Shown piece by piece: positions 9,779 to 20,867 of a stretch of DNA of 64,000 nt. The notes under the pieces are model-generated. The model saw only the letters and a program-made list of their open reading frames with translations, made no database searches and was not told the DNA's origin. This DNA is from Oscarella lobularis (lineage: Eukaryota; Porifera; Homoscleromorpha; Homosclerophorida; Oscarellidae). Position numbers and translations under genes: made by a program. Each line of letters begins with the position of its first letter. Within the stretch, counting starts at the first letter, position 1. Where the stretch lies: assembly GCF_947507565.1 (NCBI RefSeq), contig NC_089183.1, forward strand, positions 2,294,001-2,358,000, written 5' to 3'.

Positions 9779-12545
9779 ATGACCTCCGACTTCGATTTCG
9801 TATTCAAGTTAGCCGAACTGTCGGAGAACGATTGCAATGACATCGTCCGATCGAGTCTTAGAGGAACGATCCGACTCGGCGAAACAGGTGAGGTGCCCCT
9901 AGCTTACTCGATCGATCCTCTCGCATCCTAGCTGACCGTCCCAAACCACTCCTAGTATCTGATTTCGTGAAGAAACTCGGCCAGACGTACGACAAGTTCA
10001 GCAACGATCTAAAACATTTAGTGAGAGGCTTCAAAAAAACGCGCAGCAGTGACGATTCCAAAAAGGAACGGTTCGTTATATACTGTATAGCGCTTCGCGA
10101 CGCGACGAGCCTTTTACGCAATCGCATTAATTTTCGTGGCATTATAGATTTTCCTGGAAAGGTCACCTATATCGATTCTGGGAAGTTCTTCTCGCTGAAG
10201 TGGGCGAGGAAGCTAACGTGGGCCCACGTTTACTTTACATGTTACCGTCGGTATGCTGTGCATGCACTTCCGTAGGATTTCTCTCGTCTGGCTTCGAAAT
10301 TTGATCAGACCATCGTTCAGCCTCTGGCCGATGCGTGCACAAGCAAAAAGCATCTCTACAAAAAGGCAGTTTTATATATAGAAACAACCGAATCGAATTA
10401 TAGCATGTCGAAGTGATTCCTTCCAGGTCATTTACTATAGGGAACAGATGGAAGACAACATCCGAAAGTCATGCGAAACCGTTGCCAAGACGCAGAAGGA
10501 GCGGGACGACGAGTGGGCAAAGAAATCGTCAAAGGTTCTTATCTAGGAAATAGAGTTGTGTGCGTGATCGATCTCCCTCGTATAGCAAGATAGTCTCAGT
10601 AAACGCTATCATCGCACTCACAACGATTACCTTCTCGCCCTTTGGGGCTCTAACGCGCTCATTTCCAATCACTACCAAAGCGAATTGCCAGATTTTCTAA
10701 GGGTATAAACGCTATTTAATTAGTTATTAATTATTCGCTACTACGTGTAGGATATAATGGATATTCGTCTTGATATGGCTCAGTTTGTTAAAGCGAAATG
10801 CGATGGCATGCTTAGCTTGACGAGAAACACGGTATGACGTGAAAAAGAATATGGTATGTCCAATCGTTTGTCTTAATGAAGTGGTCTGCAATTTTTGAGC
10901 GTCTTGGCCCCGTTTCGGAAACGTGTAAAAAATTGAATTTGGCCAGCGAAGGTAACGCGTTTATGGAATCAGCACCCGTACGGCAACTCCAACCAATGCT
11001 GACATTGCCATTGAATGTGTATCAACAGCCGAAATCAGCCGGAAGTGTAACGAAAAAAAAATTAAAAGCTTCTAATGAAATAGTGTTATCGTCTCAAGGA
11101 TTATTTTTATGGAGAAGAACTCGCTGACGATCCGAGTTTGGATAGAAACGTGCATATCGCTTCACAGCAGGTTAACATAGAGTTCCGATATGAAATATCT
11201 CGGCTAGTTTTTTATCCAGTCAATGACGCTAACGGCTACGCTGAAAGAGAAAGAAACGGAGCTGGAATCAGCGATGGACGTGCAAAGATGGTGATTTCAA
11301 CACCACTTAATTTCTCTAAGCACATATAGATTCAACATCGTTAGTTACGCTAAGCAACACAGTCAGCTGCAGCCTAGCGGTCCCCTCGAGGAACAAGTGA
11401 TGGAAATCAAACAGCAAATACGTCTCGCTCGAAGCCAATTCGTAGTCAACGGAGAAAAGGTAACAGCTAATAAATAATTAATGACGTAGTCAATTTGGCG
11501 TTTATAGTTGAAGAAACTTCGTAAAGCGCAGTTTTGCAGCGGCCGAACGTCATTGGTCTCATCTCACACGTTCGAACAGCACAACTATAGGAAAATGACG
11601 AATTGCGCTCACTGTGGAAGCCTTCTCAAGGGTTAAACGAAAATAAATCCTAATATTTAAAATTACCAATATTATTTCAGGACTCTTTCACCAAGGATTC
11701 CGATGCAAAGCGTGCAAAATTAACGTTCACGATAAATGCAGAAGCAAAGTGGAAGGATGCAAACAGGCATAGATGGTTCTAATATCATTTAAATTTTTAT
11801 GCTTAATTCTTAGGTGGCCCTAACTGAAAACGATTCCTATATGCCGACAGTCGAAGGCAAGTCTAAAAATACCTAAATATTCAAAGCACTTATCGCTAAT
11901 ACAAGGCGTCGAAACGGATACGAATTCGACAGTCGACAAATCAAACGAAACCGACGAGTTCGAGTATTCGTACGTGGACGTGACGCGAAAATTGGGTCCC
12001 ATGCTAATTGCACGAGAAAAGTCGAAACTCCCATCGGAACAAGCGCTTGGCGAGGGGACTTTTACTTTTAAGAAACCCCTTTTAGGTCGGATTACGTAAA
12101 TCTATAGATCAATCCATGCACCCCCTTTTATATCGAGCTCTTGTAGAGAGACGCAACAGTGACCCGTTCGAAGACGGAGACGTTTTGTACGATAACGCCG
12201 TGCCTGACGAAAATCCAAAGCGCGGGAGAAGGAGGTCAGGTACTGAAGGTATAGATTCGTATTAGGAAAGTTGCGGCACTTCTTCGATGACTCACGACAA
12301 TTCAGGATCACTATCACTGAGCGTATTGGCAAGGCCGAAGCCTCCTATATCTCCCAAGCCTACCGTAGGCGTTGCAGCGCCACCGCCACGACGTATAAAT
12401 ATATTTAAAATTATTCTATTTGTGGCTTTTAATCCTTTTGCGCAGACGGAAGTGACGTATGTTTTATCAACTTTTTTCACCCCGGCGATACTTTATCTTC
12501 TAGGAAGACAGCGATAAAGAACCTGAATCCATGTCCGTCAAGTAA
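9779..12545 (+). CDS. F-BAR / HR1-like / C1 domain protein (multi-exon)
   Basis: A chain of short exons reads as one protein. Exon 1 is 9779-9887 (MTSDFDFVFK...). From 9956 comes DFVKKLGQTYDKFSNDLKHL, then DFSRLASKFDQTIVQPLAD (from 10276), REQMEDNIRKSCETVAKTQK, HNDYLLALWGSNALISNHY (about 10600-10700), a coiled-coil exon (LKEKETELESAMDVQRW) and LEEQVMEIKQQIRLARSQF, which looks like an HR1 helix. Two exons then give a C1 zinc finger at about 11550-11770, with H-x12-C-x2-C-x13-C-x2-C-x4-H-x2-C-x6-C complete. A proline-rich tail follows (RPKPPISPKP). The F-BAR plus C1 order resembles fungal Bzz1 and relatives of Nostrin/FCHSD, which bend membranes and recruit actin regulators. No SH3 domain was found. 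The end at 12545 is uncertain because a good donor (gtaagt, 12542) could lead to further exons. Confidence 0.68.
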
Positions 12546-12920
12546 GTGTAACCAGCGAAAAAATCCGACAAGTAGAGTCATGCCCCCGTCTTAGAGAAAA
12601 ATTGCTTACATTGGAAAAAGCGATGTCCTCGCGTTGATGTCAAAGTGTAATTTATCCCCTGGCAGCTGTGAGAACAACTGACATCTAATTTAAACCACTA
12701 GCGCAGTTATTTATAAAGCGCCACTCGTAGCGCTATTCACATACAGTATTAGAGCTTCGAACGAGCTATATAGCACGCTTAGATACGTGCCAGCATGATG
12801 GGCATCCCGCCTATGATCTCGGACAATCCGTTCCAACATCAGTACTTAATTAAATAATTGGCACACATACATGTATGGGCTGAGGAAGAAGGCTTTCTCC
12901 TTAGCCTTAATGCCTTTGCT
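12546..12920. other. Intergenic
   Basis: Nothing recognised apart from a TTAATTAA octamer at 12846-12853. An additional exon of the F-BAR gene cannot be excluded. Confidence 0.4.
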
Positions 12921-13029
12921 AGCCGGCATGCTAGATTGGCTTGCGTGTGTTCATAGCTACGCACGACGAAATAAGAAAGCTCGACCGCGCTCAGCGGAGA
13001 GACCTGCATGGGGGCCCCCGTCTTTCGAT

Positions 13030-13262
13030 CCCGTCGTGCAGTTTCTAACCTTACTCGTGACCACGAGTTTCTATGTGCGAATGGTCGCTGCATTGCTCAG
13101 GTGGATCGCTGCAACGGATACGACGACTGTTGGGACTACCGCGATTTCATGCAATGCGACAACGGAAAATGATTTAGTCGCAATTGGCGTTACGACGGCA
13201 ACGACGATTGCGGCGACGATTCGGACGAGGAGAATTGCATGTGGGGCTCTTTTCGAAGAGAG
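13030..13262 (+). pseudogene. Two LDLa modules, broken (left repeat copy)
   Basis: The frame gives HEFLCANGRCIAQVDRC, then NGYDDCWDYR, then CDNGK followed by a TGA where the Cys codon TGC is expected. A second module reads NDDCGDDSDEENC. One of its cysteines is changed to Tyr (RNWRYDG). LDLa modules need six cysteines and an acidic calcium-binding box, so both modules are damaged. The right repeat copy carries different lesions. Confidence 0.75.
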
Positions 13263-14239
13263 TATACCGGATCGAACACTTCACACATGTTTTGACAGTC
13301 GAAAAGAGTTGTATTGCTCATGTGCATAGTACCTTTACACCTCGAATGAGATCGTTTCCTGCATTTTTCGTCGAAGCGATGCTGTGATCCGGGAAAAAGT
13401 GACGACCCGGATTCAGCAGCGGATTCTCTCTCGTCGATCATCCACTCGCCGACGAGCAATCTCGAGCTGTATGCATTCGCGCGTCGTCGCCTATCATTCA
13501 CACCCAAGTTTACTACGAACCCACGGCATTTGTGTTCTTTTTTCGTCGCCGGGTTCCCCTTCGAGAGCATCCGCGCGATCGGCGCGGCAGCGGATTTCGC
13601 ATTTCTCTTTCGAACGCGATTAGCCTTCGTCACGTCGTCGCTCGTACGGGTAGATACCCTCTGGTTCTCACTCTCATTCCTTTTCGTTTTCTCCTAAAAA
13701 AGACGTCTTAGTTAATTTCGCCACGGATTGTAGAGAAACAATCCGTGATTTCGCGTTCCGCTCGAGTCTCACCCTAACTGTCGGCAGCGCCGTATGTACG
13801 GCCTATGTACGGGGACTGCTTTTTCAACCCACTTCGTTTACCTTATTTTATTCAATATTGGGCTCCGATCGACACGGACCGACAGACGTCATGTGTCCGT
13901 CGTACGTTGGCGATTAAGCTTTCACTACTGGTATATGGTCTCCGCATATTGAAGTTACGTACTGTATGGTCGATGCAAGTACGCGGGTTGTGAATTAGTG
14001 TTTCTACTTTCCTCCCATTTGAATTGAGCTTCCACTTAACGTCTTCTTTTCTTGGCTGCTAGAAGCTTTTAATATTATGGCATATGTACATATGTACACA
14101 AGCCGGTAGTATTTGATCACTTCTTATGGCCATGATCCAGATCGTCAAGTGTCGCTGTGTGGCTGAGTGAACCCCGATCCGTTGCTCAAAAGGACAGTCA
14201 ATCAGCTTTTGTGTTGAGTCAACGCTCTGAAAGCAACAC

Positions 14240-14505
14240 CCGGTGCTGTAGAATTTTTCTTCCCGTAGGAATTTTATTTTATAGCTCGCCACTTATCTGA
14301 TATGTTTAATTGACCAGTAACTGACAACGAATTCATCGGCGCGTTCTCGGTGTCGAGACCTACCATTCATTGTCTGTTGTCAGCTTTGGCGGAAGTGACC
14401 TACGTCTGTTTGATCGTCACCAACGACTTACGCTAAAATGGCTACTTTCAATTAACTCCAGACTACCATGCCGCGTCGCCTACAATTGGCAGCTTGTCCT
14501 AATTG
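14240..14505 (+). repeat. 5S 3' end plus spacer-like segment (left)
   Basis: The segment begins with aacacccggtgctgtaga, which matches the last about 19 bases of the 5S gene with small changes. It continues with ttttcttcc, aattttatttta and the spacer sequence found downstream of both 5S genes. The 5' part of the 5S gene is absent, so it cannot make 5S RNA. Confidence 0.65.
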
Positions 14506-14517
14506 AATTCTTAATGT

Positions 14518-14995
14518 CAGGGAAGAAAATACGGTTGCAGTGAGACGCTGTGAAACTCTTCAAGCGTCTCGCGAGAAAAAGAAAAATCGCCTAGACGAAT
14601 TTCTTGACGTTTTAGCTAAGCATCAATCCGGAAACAGCTTCACATGACCGAACAGAATATCGGATCAGCCGGTAAATCAATAAGAACTTTATTTTTTGCT
14701 ACGTAATAAATAGCGGTTAGGCGTTTGCATTGGCCTTTGGCGTCGAATGAAGTAGCTGTGAAAAAATTCTACAAGATCATTGCCAATCTGGAGCTTTTTC
14801 AACGCGAAGTTCTCGTTTGCAGTCGACTGCATCACCCCAACCAACATCATGACCATTTGCGGAGCGGTGATGGAAAAGGACGCCGCCTTCCAAATGGTCA
14901 TGGATTTGCTCGAGGGATCGGTGAGCGAAGTCATGAACGCCGCTCACGCGGCGTCTTCTTCTTCGTCGTCTTCATCGTTAGGTTTACGTTCCTAG
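14518..14995 (+). pseudogene. Protein kinase N-lobe fragment, frameshifted
   Basis: An upstream piece (14518-14646) encodes a charged, helix-prone stretch ending in a stop (EENTVAVRRCETLQASREKK). From 14748 the frame reads EVAVKKFYKI, with the ATP-binding VAVKK lysine, then FQREVLVCSRLHHPN. The expected continuation, IMTICGAVMEKDAAFQMVMD and LLEGSVSEVM, lies in the next frame. The shift coincides with a caac caac tetranucleotide duplication near 14838. This looks like a TKL-type serine/threonine kinase N-lobe without C-lobe. Pseudogene is favoured; an unresolved intron or a base-call error is possible. Confidence 0.65.
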
Positions 14996-15635
14996 CCCTC
15001 GTCAACGCGCTCGGCCTGTTCGGCACGTCCGTCGCCGTGATGGCGCTAGTGGATCACAGGATCTACGACGACAAACTATTTAGCTTTTGCCGTGCCTACG
15101 CTACTCGTCATTGTAGTACGGTACTGACGTCACGAGATCCGCGTTTCGGGAAACGTACGCTTACTTTAGATCGGTATGCTCGCGTGCGTGCTGACTTTGT
15201 GCGCGAAAGTGACGATAAACTTAGGCGCAAAGACAAAGGCAAGTCGCGACGGCACATAGAGAAATAGCAATCTAAAAAAATAGATATAGCTGCGCAATGC
15301 CGTTGGCGTGTGTTGGGCTATTAATAGTGGATTTGCCTTCGCCGCTTGCATTATATGGGTGCATCTGTTTTTGGATTCAACTGACTCTTCTACGGCTTTT
15401 GCGATCCTTGTCTATACGGCTTGGCTCTGCAACTTGGGTCTGTGCATTTGTTCGATAGTACTCACGCGGTGTTGTGTCATTGGACGAGATACATGCATTG
15501 CGTGCAGCTGCTGCTCATGCAATCTGCTGTTTTTAGGAGTCTCTTATAGGATCTGTAAACCGGAAAACCGCAGGAAAACGAATCAATGATTATAGCGTGC
15601 GTTCTTCGTGAGTCACGGCGGATCTTCCGCGTCTT
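14996..15635. other. Unassigned stretch
   Basis: An open frame at 15308-15589 is rich in Cys, Leu and Ile and could be membrane-inserted, but there is no homology that can be named and no clear splice context. No other gene is visible. Confidence 0.3.
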
Positions 15636-15639
15636 TTTC

Positions 15640-15948
15640 TCGGTCTCGCCGTATAATCGTCATGCTGCGTTGTCTTGCATTGTCGAGAGACTTCGCGCGC
15701 CGGGACAGTGCATTTCTCGACGTCATCATTGCGACGGTAAGTTTGACTGCGACGACGGCTCAGACGAAACGTTCGGCTGTAAGCGACGAAGAAAACAGTC
15801 CGTCTGCTCTTCTTCCAAATACGAATGCGCAAATGGATGATGCATTCCGTCCGAGCACGTGTGTAACGGCGACAACGACTGTTTAGACTTTTCTGACGAA
15901 TTGGCATGCCCGGCGACGACAACGACAGCGGTTGCGAAGAAAAAGAAG

Positions 15949-15992
<44 letters not shown>

Positions 15993-16010
15993 TCAATCAA
16001 TCCATGTTCT
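15640..16010 (+). pseudogene. LDLa pair with poly-proline tail, nonsense mutation
   Basis: Reading from about 15705 gives GQCISRRHHCDGKFDC, DDGSDETFGC, then CSSSKYECANG followed by TGA and CIPSEHVCNGDNDC, LDFSDELAC and a lysine then proline run. In the related copy at 58.6 kb the stop is a CGA arginine codon, so a single C-to-T change breaks this one. The same two-module block (with the spacer CKRRRK) recurs at 21.0 kb and 58.7 kb on the minus strand. The upstream signal-peptide exon of those copies is not recognisable here. Confidence 0.75.
15949..15992 (+). repeat. (CCG)n microsatellite coding poly-proline
   Basis: An almost pure run of gcc/ccg triplets, about 44 bp, in the frame of the broken LDLa exon. 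The related exon at about 58540-58570 has a shorter, less pure run. It is likely to be length-variable. Confidence 0.9.
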
Positions 16011-16190
16011 ATAAAAGAATGTATGGCCAGATACAGAGTCCTCCGTGCATGCTAGCTGACGTATCTGAGCCTCTGAGAGGCTCCGAAACCCTAGAAAATT
16101 GCATGCCAGAACTCTCGATCAAATTAACTAGACAGATTTCGGACTTCGACCTCTCTGTTTCCTTTCTTGCAACTTTGCCGGCAATACTGC

Positions 16191-17815
16191 CGGCATGCTA
16201 GATTGGCTTGCGTGTGTTCATAGCTACGCACGACGAAATAAGAAAGCTCGACCGCGCTCGATCAGCGGAGAGACCTGCATGGGGGCCCACGTCTTTCGAT
16301 CCCGTCGTGCAGTTTCTAACTTTACTCGTGACCACGAGTTTCTATGAGCGAATGGTCGCTGCATTGGTGAGGTGGATCGCTGCAACGGACACGACGACTG
16401 TTGGGATTACCGCGGTCACGAGCTGCGTCCTGGACCACGGAAAATGCATTAGTCGCAATTGGCGTTGCGACGGCAACGACGATTGCGGCGACTATTCGGA
16501 CGAGGAGAATTGCATGTGGGGCTTGTTTCGAAGAGAGTACCGGATCATGCAAGCACTTCGCACATTGTTCGTCATCGTAGTAGGTTTTGGCACTCGAAAA
16601 GAGTTGTATTGCTCATGTGTAAAGGAATTAGGAGTAGCTTTCCACCTCGAATGAGATCGTTTCCTGCATTTTTCGTCGAAGCGATGTTCTGTGATCCGGG
16701 AACAAGCGACCCGGATTCGCCAGCGGATTGTCTTCGATCATAGATGCTTCGATCATCCACTCGCCGACGAGCAATCTCGAGCTGAACGCATTCGCGCGTC
16801 GTCGCCTATCATTCACACCCAAGTTTACTACGAACCCACGGCATTTGTGTTCTTTTTTCGTCGCCGGGTTCCCCGGCCCCTTCGAGAGCATCCGCACGAT
16901 CGGCAGCGGATTTCGCATTTCTCTTCCGACCGCGATTAGCCTTCGTCACGTTCGTCGCTCGTACGGGTAGATACTCCCTGTTTCTCACTCTCATTCCTTT
17001 CGTTTTCCCCTAAAAAAAAGACGTCTCTTAGTTAATTGGTCTGTAGGCACGCACGAAGCGTTTCGCGTTCCGCCCGAGTCTCACCCTAGCTGTCGGCAGC
17101 GCCGCATGTACGGCCTATGTACGGGGACTGCTTTTTCAACCCACTTCGTTTACCTTATTTTATTCAATTTTGGGCTCCGATCGACACGGACCGACAGACG
17201 TCATGTGTCCGTCGAACGTTGGGGATTAAGCTTTCACTACTGGTATAAGGTCTACGCATATTGAAATTACGTGCTGTATGGTCGATGCAAGTACACGGGT
17301 TGTGAATTTGTGTCTCTACTTCCCTCCCATTTGAATTGAGCGTCCACTTAGCGTCTTCTTTTCTTGGCTGCAAGAAGCTTTCATGGCATATGTACATATG
17401 TACGAGCCTGAAGTATTTGATCGCTTCTTATGGCCATGATCCAGGTCGTCAAGTGTCACTCTGTGGCTGAGTGAACCCCGATCCGTTGCTCGAAAGGACA
17501 GTCAACAGGCAGCTGGCTTATGTGTTGAGTCAACGCTCTGAAAGCAACACCCGGTGCTGTAGAACTTTTCTTCCCGCAGGAATTTTATTTTAGCTCGCCA
17601 ACTATCTGATATGTTTAATTGACCAGTAACTGACAACGAATACATCGGCGCGTTCTCGGTGTTGAGACCTACCATTCGTCGTCTGTTGTCAGCTTTGGCG
17701 GAAGTGGCCTACGTCTGATTGAACGTCACCAACGACTTAGGCTAAAATAGCTACTTTCAATTAACTCCAGACTACCATGCCGCGTCGCCTACAATTGGAA
17801 GCTTGTCCTAATTCT
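16191..17815 (+). repeat. 1.6-kb direct repeat, right copy
   Basis: Counterpart of 12921-14505, about 1.7 kb from its end. It carries the same order of parts. Its right part continues beyond the left copy into more of the 5S-spacer-like sequence (to about 17965). Confidence 0.85.
16320..16515 (+). pseudogene. Two LDLa modules, broken (right repeat copy)
   Basis: HEFL is followed by TGA in place of the Cys TGT, then ANGRCIGEVDRC. The frame then shifts and the second module, GKCISRNWRCDGNDDC with DYSDEENC, lies in another frame. In this copy the second module keeps its cysteines, which are partly lost in the left copy. The two copies therefore decayed independently. Confidence 0.75.
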
Positions 17816-17965
17816 TGATTGGAAGTCGTAGCCCATAGTAGGTCGGTTTGGGATCATGAACCGGCTGCTGAACCGAAAAATATTGCGCAAGAAAAACGTC
17901 AGATTGGTGCAGTTATTGACCCAACCACGTGTACTCGCTCAAAACGTGAACGACTTCTAATTCCA
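17540..17965 (+). repeat. 5S 3' end plus spacer-like segment (right)
   Basis: Starts with the same truncated 5S end (aacacccggtgctgtag) and extends further than the left copy, to the tgggatcatgaa...ctgctgaaccga...attgacccaacc series that also follows both intact 5S genes (near 5805-5875 and 36345-36440). Confidence 0.65.
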
Positions 17966-18297
17966 TTGGTGACCGCGCGGCTGGATATCCCAGCGACGTC
18001 AGCTGTAGATCCGTTATAGTCACAGTTCCGTCCATTTTCCCCTCGCGCTTACTTAAGAAGAAGCCTCAACGAACGACCCTGCACGTCGCCCAATGGCAGT
18101 GCACGCTCTAATAACCTGCCATTCCTGTGCGTTTTATTGTACTCTTGAAATGCATGCCTAGCTCAGAAATACGCGATTCTGACGAGACTACTACTATACC
18201 ACAAAGCGTGATCCTGAACAAATGCAACTATATAGCAACGGCACAAGAAATATAACAGAAAAAGAAAAGAAACTCAATCCACGCACACTCGTCCTGT
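17966..18297. other. Intergenic / 3' region of ZYG11-like gene
   Basis: No gene seen. It lies downstream of the minus-strand ZYG11-like gene and probably holds its 3' untranslated region. Confidence 0.4.
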
Positions 18298-20799
18298 TCA
18301 TTCGTCCTTATGCACCGGACATGCCTTCATTACTGCGTCGAACTTGTCCTTCAACTCCGCTGGAATTGGAAGCCCAAAAATAACATCGGCGCCGACTTCT
18401 TTTCTCATAAGGCACAAAGGGCACAAACCAGTTTCAGCGTAATACTTCTGAGCATCAAAGTGACTGCAAAAGTATGCAAGATGGTTCAAACCAAAAGCAG
18501 CGACAGCGGGGAATTTGGAGCAGTTGCAAATCTTTACCAGAGGCATAAGCGTCGTGTAAAGATAGAAGCTAGATCTTGTGCGTTTACAAAAGCCGTCTTC
18601 GTTGTCACTGTTTCCAAACAACTCACTGTTTCCAAACAACTCGGTAACAAGAGCATCTTTAGCTTTGACATCGTGAGGCCATATCGAATCCAGTTCGTCG
18701 TTTGCAATAAGGAGTCCGGCCAAATACAAAACGGCAAAACGCTGTCTCGAAGCTGGTGACGAAATATCGACAATGGCCTTGATGACCTTTCCCAGACACA
18801 CTGCATGCGCCAAGTCGCGAATTTCGGCAATGTAAGAGAGGCATTCAACGGCGGCCCAGTAAAGATCACAAAGGTTCCAGTAAAGATCAATCGCATCTAA
18901 ACCATGAAAAAACAGAGCTGGATCTGACTCCGGATTAATATTATTACAATAATAGGAGCATCTCAGAGCCACTTCCGCCAAATTGTCCACAGCGCAGGGG
19001 ACTTTGACGAGAGAGCGAAACAGATTTGGCGACCCATAGCACAGCGAACTAAGACCACAAACAGTTGCATAACCTTCTCTGACAAAGACATCGAAACTGG
19101 ACATATTACGTCGCACTGCTTCGATTTGACTATAGGTATCGACGAGATTGCTCAGATAAGCGCACAATTTATCGAGATAGCTTTTATCTATAGCCAAGTG
19201 TCGGCGACTGATTGACGGCAATTTTTCGAACAACTTTCTCAGAATGTTATACATATGGTGGTCATACTGGTAATTCGAGTCTTCCGGAAGACTGCAAATG
19301 ACTGCCACAGCCAAATGCGAAAGAATAGGATCCGAGCAAATAAACCGTGCAAAATGATTAACCTTTGACAAAAGAGCTGGAAGAAAGCAGATTTTTTCGT
19401 CCTTCTTAGATTGTGGATAGTGCCGAAGCAGAGGAAAAGTGCTTGGATCTAGAAAGTGCTGAAAAGCCAATTCTAGCAGACGACAAGCACGGCGACTGAG
19501 AACAGGTGACGTACCAGTATCGTTCTTCGTCATTTGTCCGTCAACTTTGTGGAAGAAGTTAGCGATGACTTTTGCCACCTTAGAATCAGTCCGCATGCGA
19601 AGAAGTCCAGCAAAAATCATTGAACAAAGTTGGGGAGGAATCGCATCAAGATGTGAACATGTCAATTGCGCTAGTTCAACTGCTTCAGAAAAACATTCGA
19701 AATTTCCCAGAGCATCCTTGGTGCGAAAATCAGTAACATTGTGCCCAAGAGCGATTTCACAGTTCAATGCTCTTAGCTGTTGTTGAAATAGATCACAAGT
19801 CTTCACAAATTTCAGAGTAGCGGAATGTGCATAAACAAAAGTCCTCAGAAACTTCAGTTGACCGGCAATTGCGGCGGCGAAAACGTTGCAAACGTCAAAA
19901 ATAGAAATAGTGCCCGAGGAGTCAAGGTGAGTAAGTGAAGAAGAACTGGTTAGAATTTCGTAAACAGCGTGATACACGCTTGCCTTTCCCAATTCCCTGT
20001 CATCGCACCAAGACACGTAAGATAGATCGACGCTTCCCAAATAACGAAGCTTGGAAAAAAACGCCGAGATCTTGGAAGACAACGCTGCAGTGAACTCCGA
20101 TTCGGCCACAGAGAGAAACTTTAACGAATTTAGGCCGAGATGCTTGAGACCAACGCATGTGAGACAATCAGCCATTGAAAACACTTCGAAAAGGCTAACA
20201 GGAATTCCAGAGATGCAAAGATGCTCCAATAGAGGCAGATTCGAAACAAAAATTCGCAACTCTTCACGAGCAATCGACGTGAACCCAATGTCCAAATGCT
20301 TTAGACTTGCAAAATGCGGAAGCTCGAGTAATCCAATTTCGCCGACGACGTAACGGGCACAGAAGCTCGTCAAAGAATCCTTGCAGTTGCCCTTGACGAT
20401 TTTCAAAAAAGGAGTCGACAAATCTGCCCAACACGGACTGAACGATATGTCGATGCCCGTCACGTCGATCAATTTCGCTATTTTTCCGACGACTGCTTCT
20501 GGGTCGATGTCGGCGAGGCAGTAGAGAGGCAAAGCCGTCAAACGAGAGCGATTTCGATCGAGTAGAATGTCAAGGACGTTCGCTGTCAGCCTTCCACGTC
20601 GAGCGAGTCCGTCGATTATGCGGTTGGCGATAGGCGAAGGCAAGCAGACTGAAGACGAGGGGTCGCCAAGAAGAATCTCGGCGACGGAGGGCAAGGGAAG
20701 AGCCGGTATATCACCCAGTGAAGACAAAGGCGGAACAAAAAACGTTTGGCACAGGCTTTCGACGGCCCAATCGGACAGCGTGTCGAGACGAACGTCCAT
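18298..20799 (-). CDS. ZYG11-like leucine-rich/armadillo protein, copy 1
   Basis: One exon of 833 residues from the ATG at 20799; the frame is open to 20883 but without an earlier ATG. An N-terminal helical part (PSPIANRIIDGLARRGRL) precedes a series of leucine-rich repeats, for example LKHLDIGFTSI, LEHLCISGIPVSLF, LKHLGLNSLKFL and LTHLDSSG. A long armadillo-like helical half follows and ends with FGLNHLAYFC and LCPLCLMRKE. This order matches ZYG11/ZER1 proteins, which act as substrate receptors of CUL2 ubiquitin ligases recognising N-terminal glycine degrons. The assignment rests on pattern similarity, so the ligase role is inferred. It is the only intact copy of three in the window. The tail ends in MKACPVHKDE, conserved in copy 3. 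Confidence 0.75.
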   Translation of the reverse strand: MDVRLDTLSDWAVESLCQTFFVPPLSSLGDIPALPLPSVAEILLGDPSSSVCLPSPIANRIIDGLARRGRLTANVLDILLDRNRSRLTALPLYCLADIDPEAVVGKIAKLIDVTGIDISFSPCWADLSTPFLKIVKGNCKDSLTSFCARYVVGEIGLLELPHFASLKHLDIGFTSIAREELRIFVSNLPLLEHLCISGIPVSLFEVFSMADCLTCVGLKHLGLNSLKFLSVAESEFTAALSSKISAFFSKLRYLGSVDLSYVSWCDDRELGKASVYHAVYEILTSSSSLTHLDSSGTISIFDVCNVFAAAIAGQLKFLRTFVYAHSATLKFVKTCDLFQQQLRALNCEIALGHNVTDFRTKDALGNFECFSEAVELAQLTCSHLDAIPPQLCSMIFAGLLRMRTDSKVAKVIANFFHKVDGQMTKNDTGTSPVLSRRACRLLELAFQHFLDPSTFPLLRHYPQSKKDEKICFLPALLSKVNHFARFICSDPILSHLAVAVICSLPEDSNYQYDHHMYNILRKLFEKLPSISRRHLAIDKSYLDKLCAYLSNLVDTYSQIEAVRRNMSSFDVFVREGYATVCGLSSLCYGSPNLFRSLVKVPCAVDNLAEVALRCSYYCNNINPESDPALFFHGLDAIDLYWNLCDLYWAAVECLSYIAEIRDLAHAVCLGKVIKAIVDISSPASRQRFAVLYLAGLLIANDELDSIWPHDVKAKDALVTELFGNSELFGNSDNEDGFCKRTRSSFYLYTTLMPLVKICNCSKFPAVAAFGLNHLAYFCSHFDAQKYYAETGLCPLCLMRKEVGADVIFGLPIPAELKDKFDAVMKACPVHKDE

Positions 20800-20867
20800 G
20801 TCTAATCCGGGTTGGTGAGTTCCGAATCGATCACGTGACACGTGCTCTCTATCCTCTAGCTCTCTGA

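Larger units (their letters stand above)
12921..14505 (+). repeat. 1.6-kb direct repeat, left copy
   Basis: Nearly the same sequence recurs at 16191-17815, starting at ccggcatgctagattggc and ending at cgcctacaattgg. The copies differ by scattered substitutions and small indels (for example cgtactgt versus cgtgctgt, and an insertion of ggatccgaag-type length near the LDLa part). Each copy holds two broken LDLa modules, about 700 bp of unrecognised sequence and a piece of 5S spacer. Confidence 0.85.

Noticed and set aside
15308-15589. Hydrophobic 93-residue frame as a tetraspanin-like gene
   Set aside because: Has Cys-rich hydrophobic stretches but no CCG motif, no conserved polar residues in the segments and no exon context.
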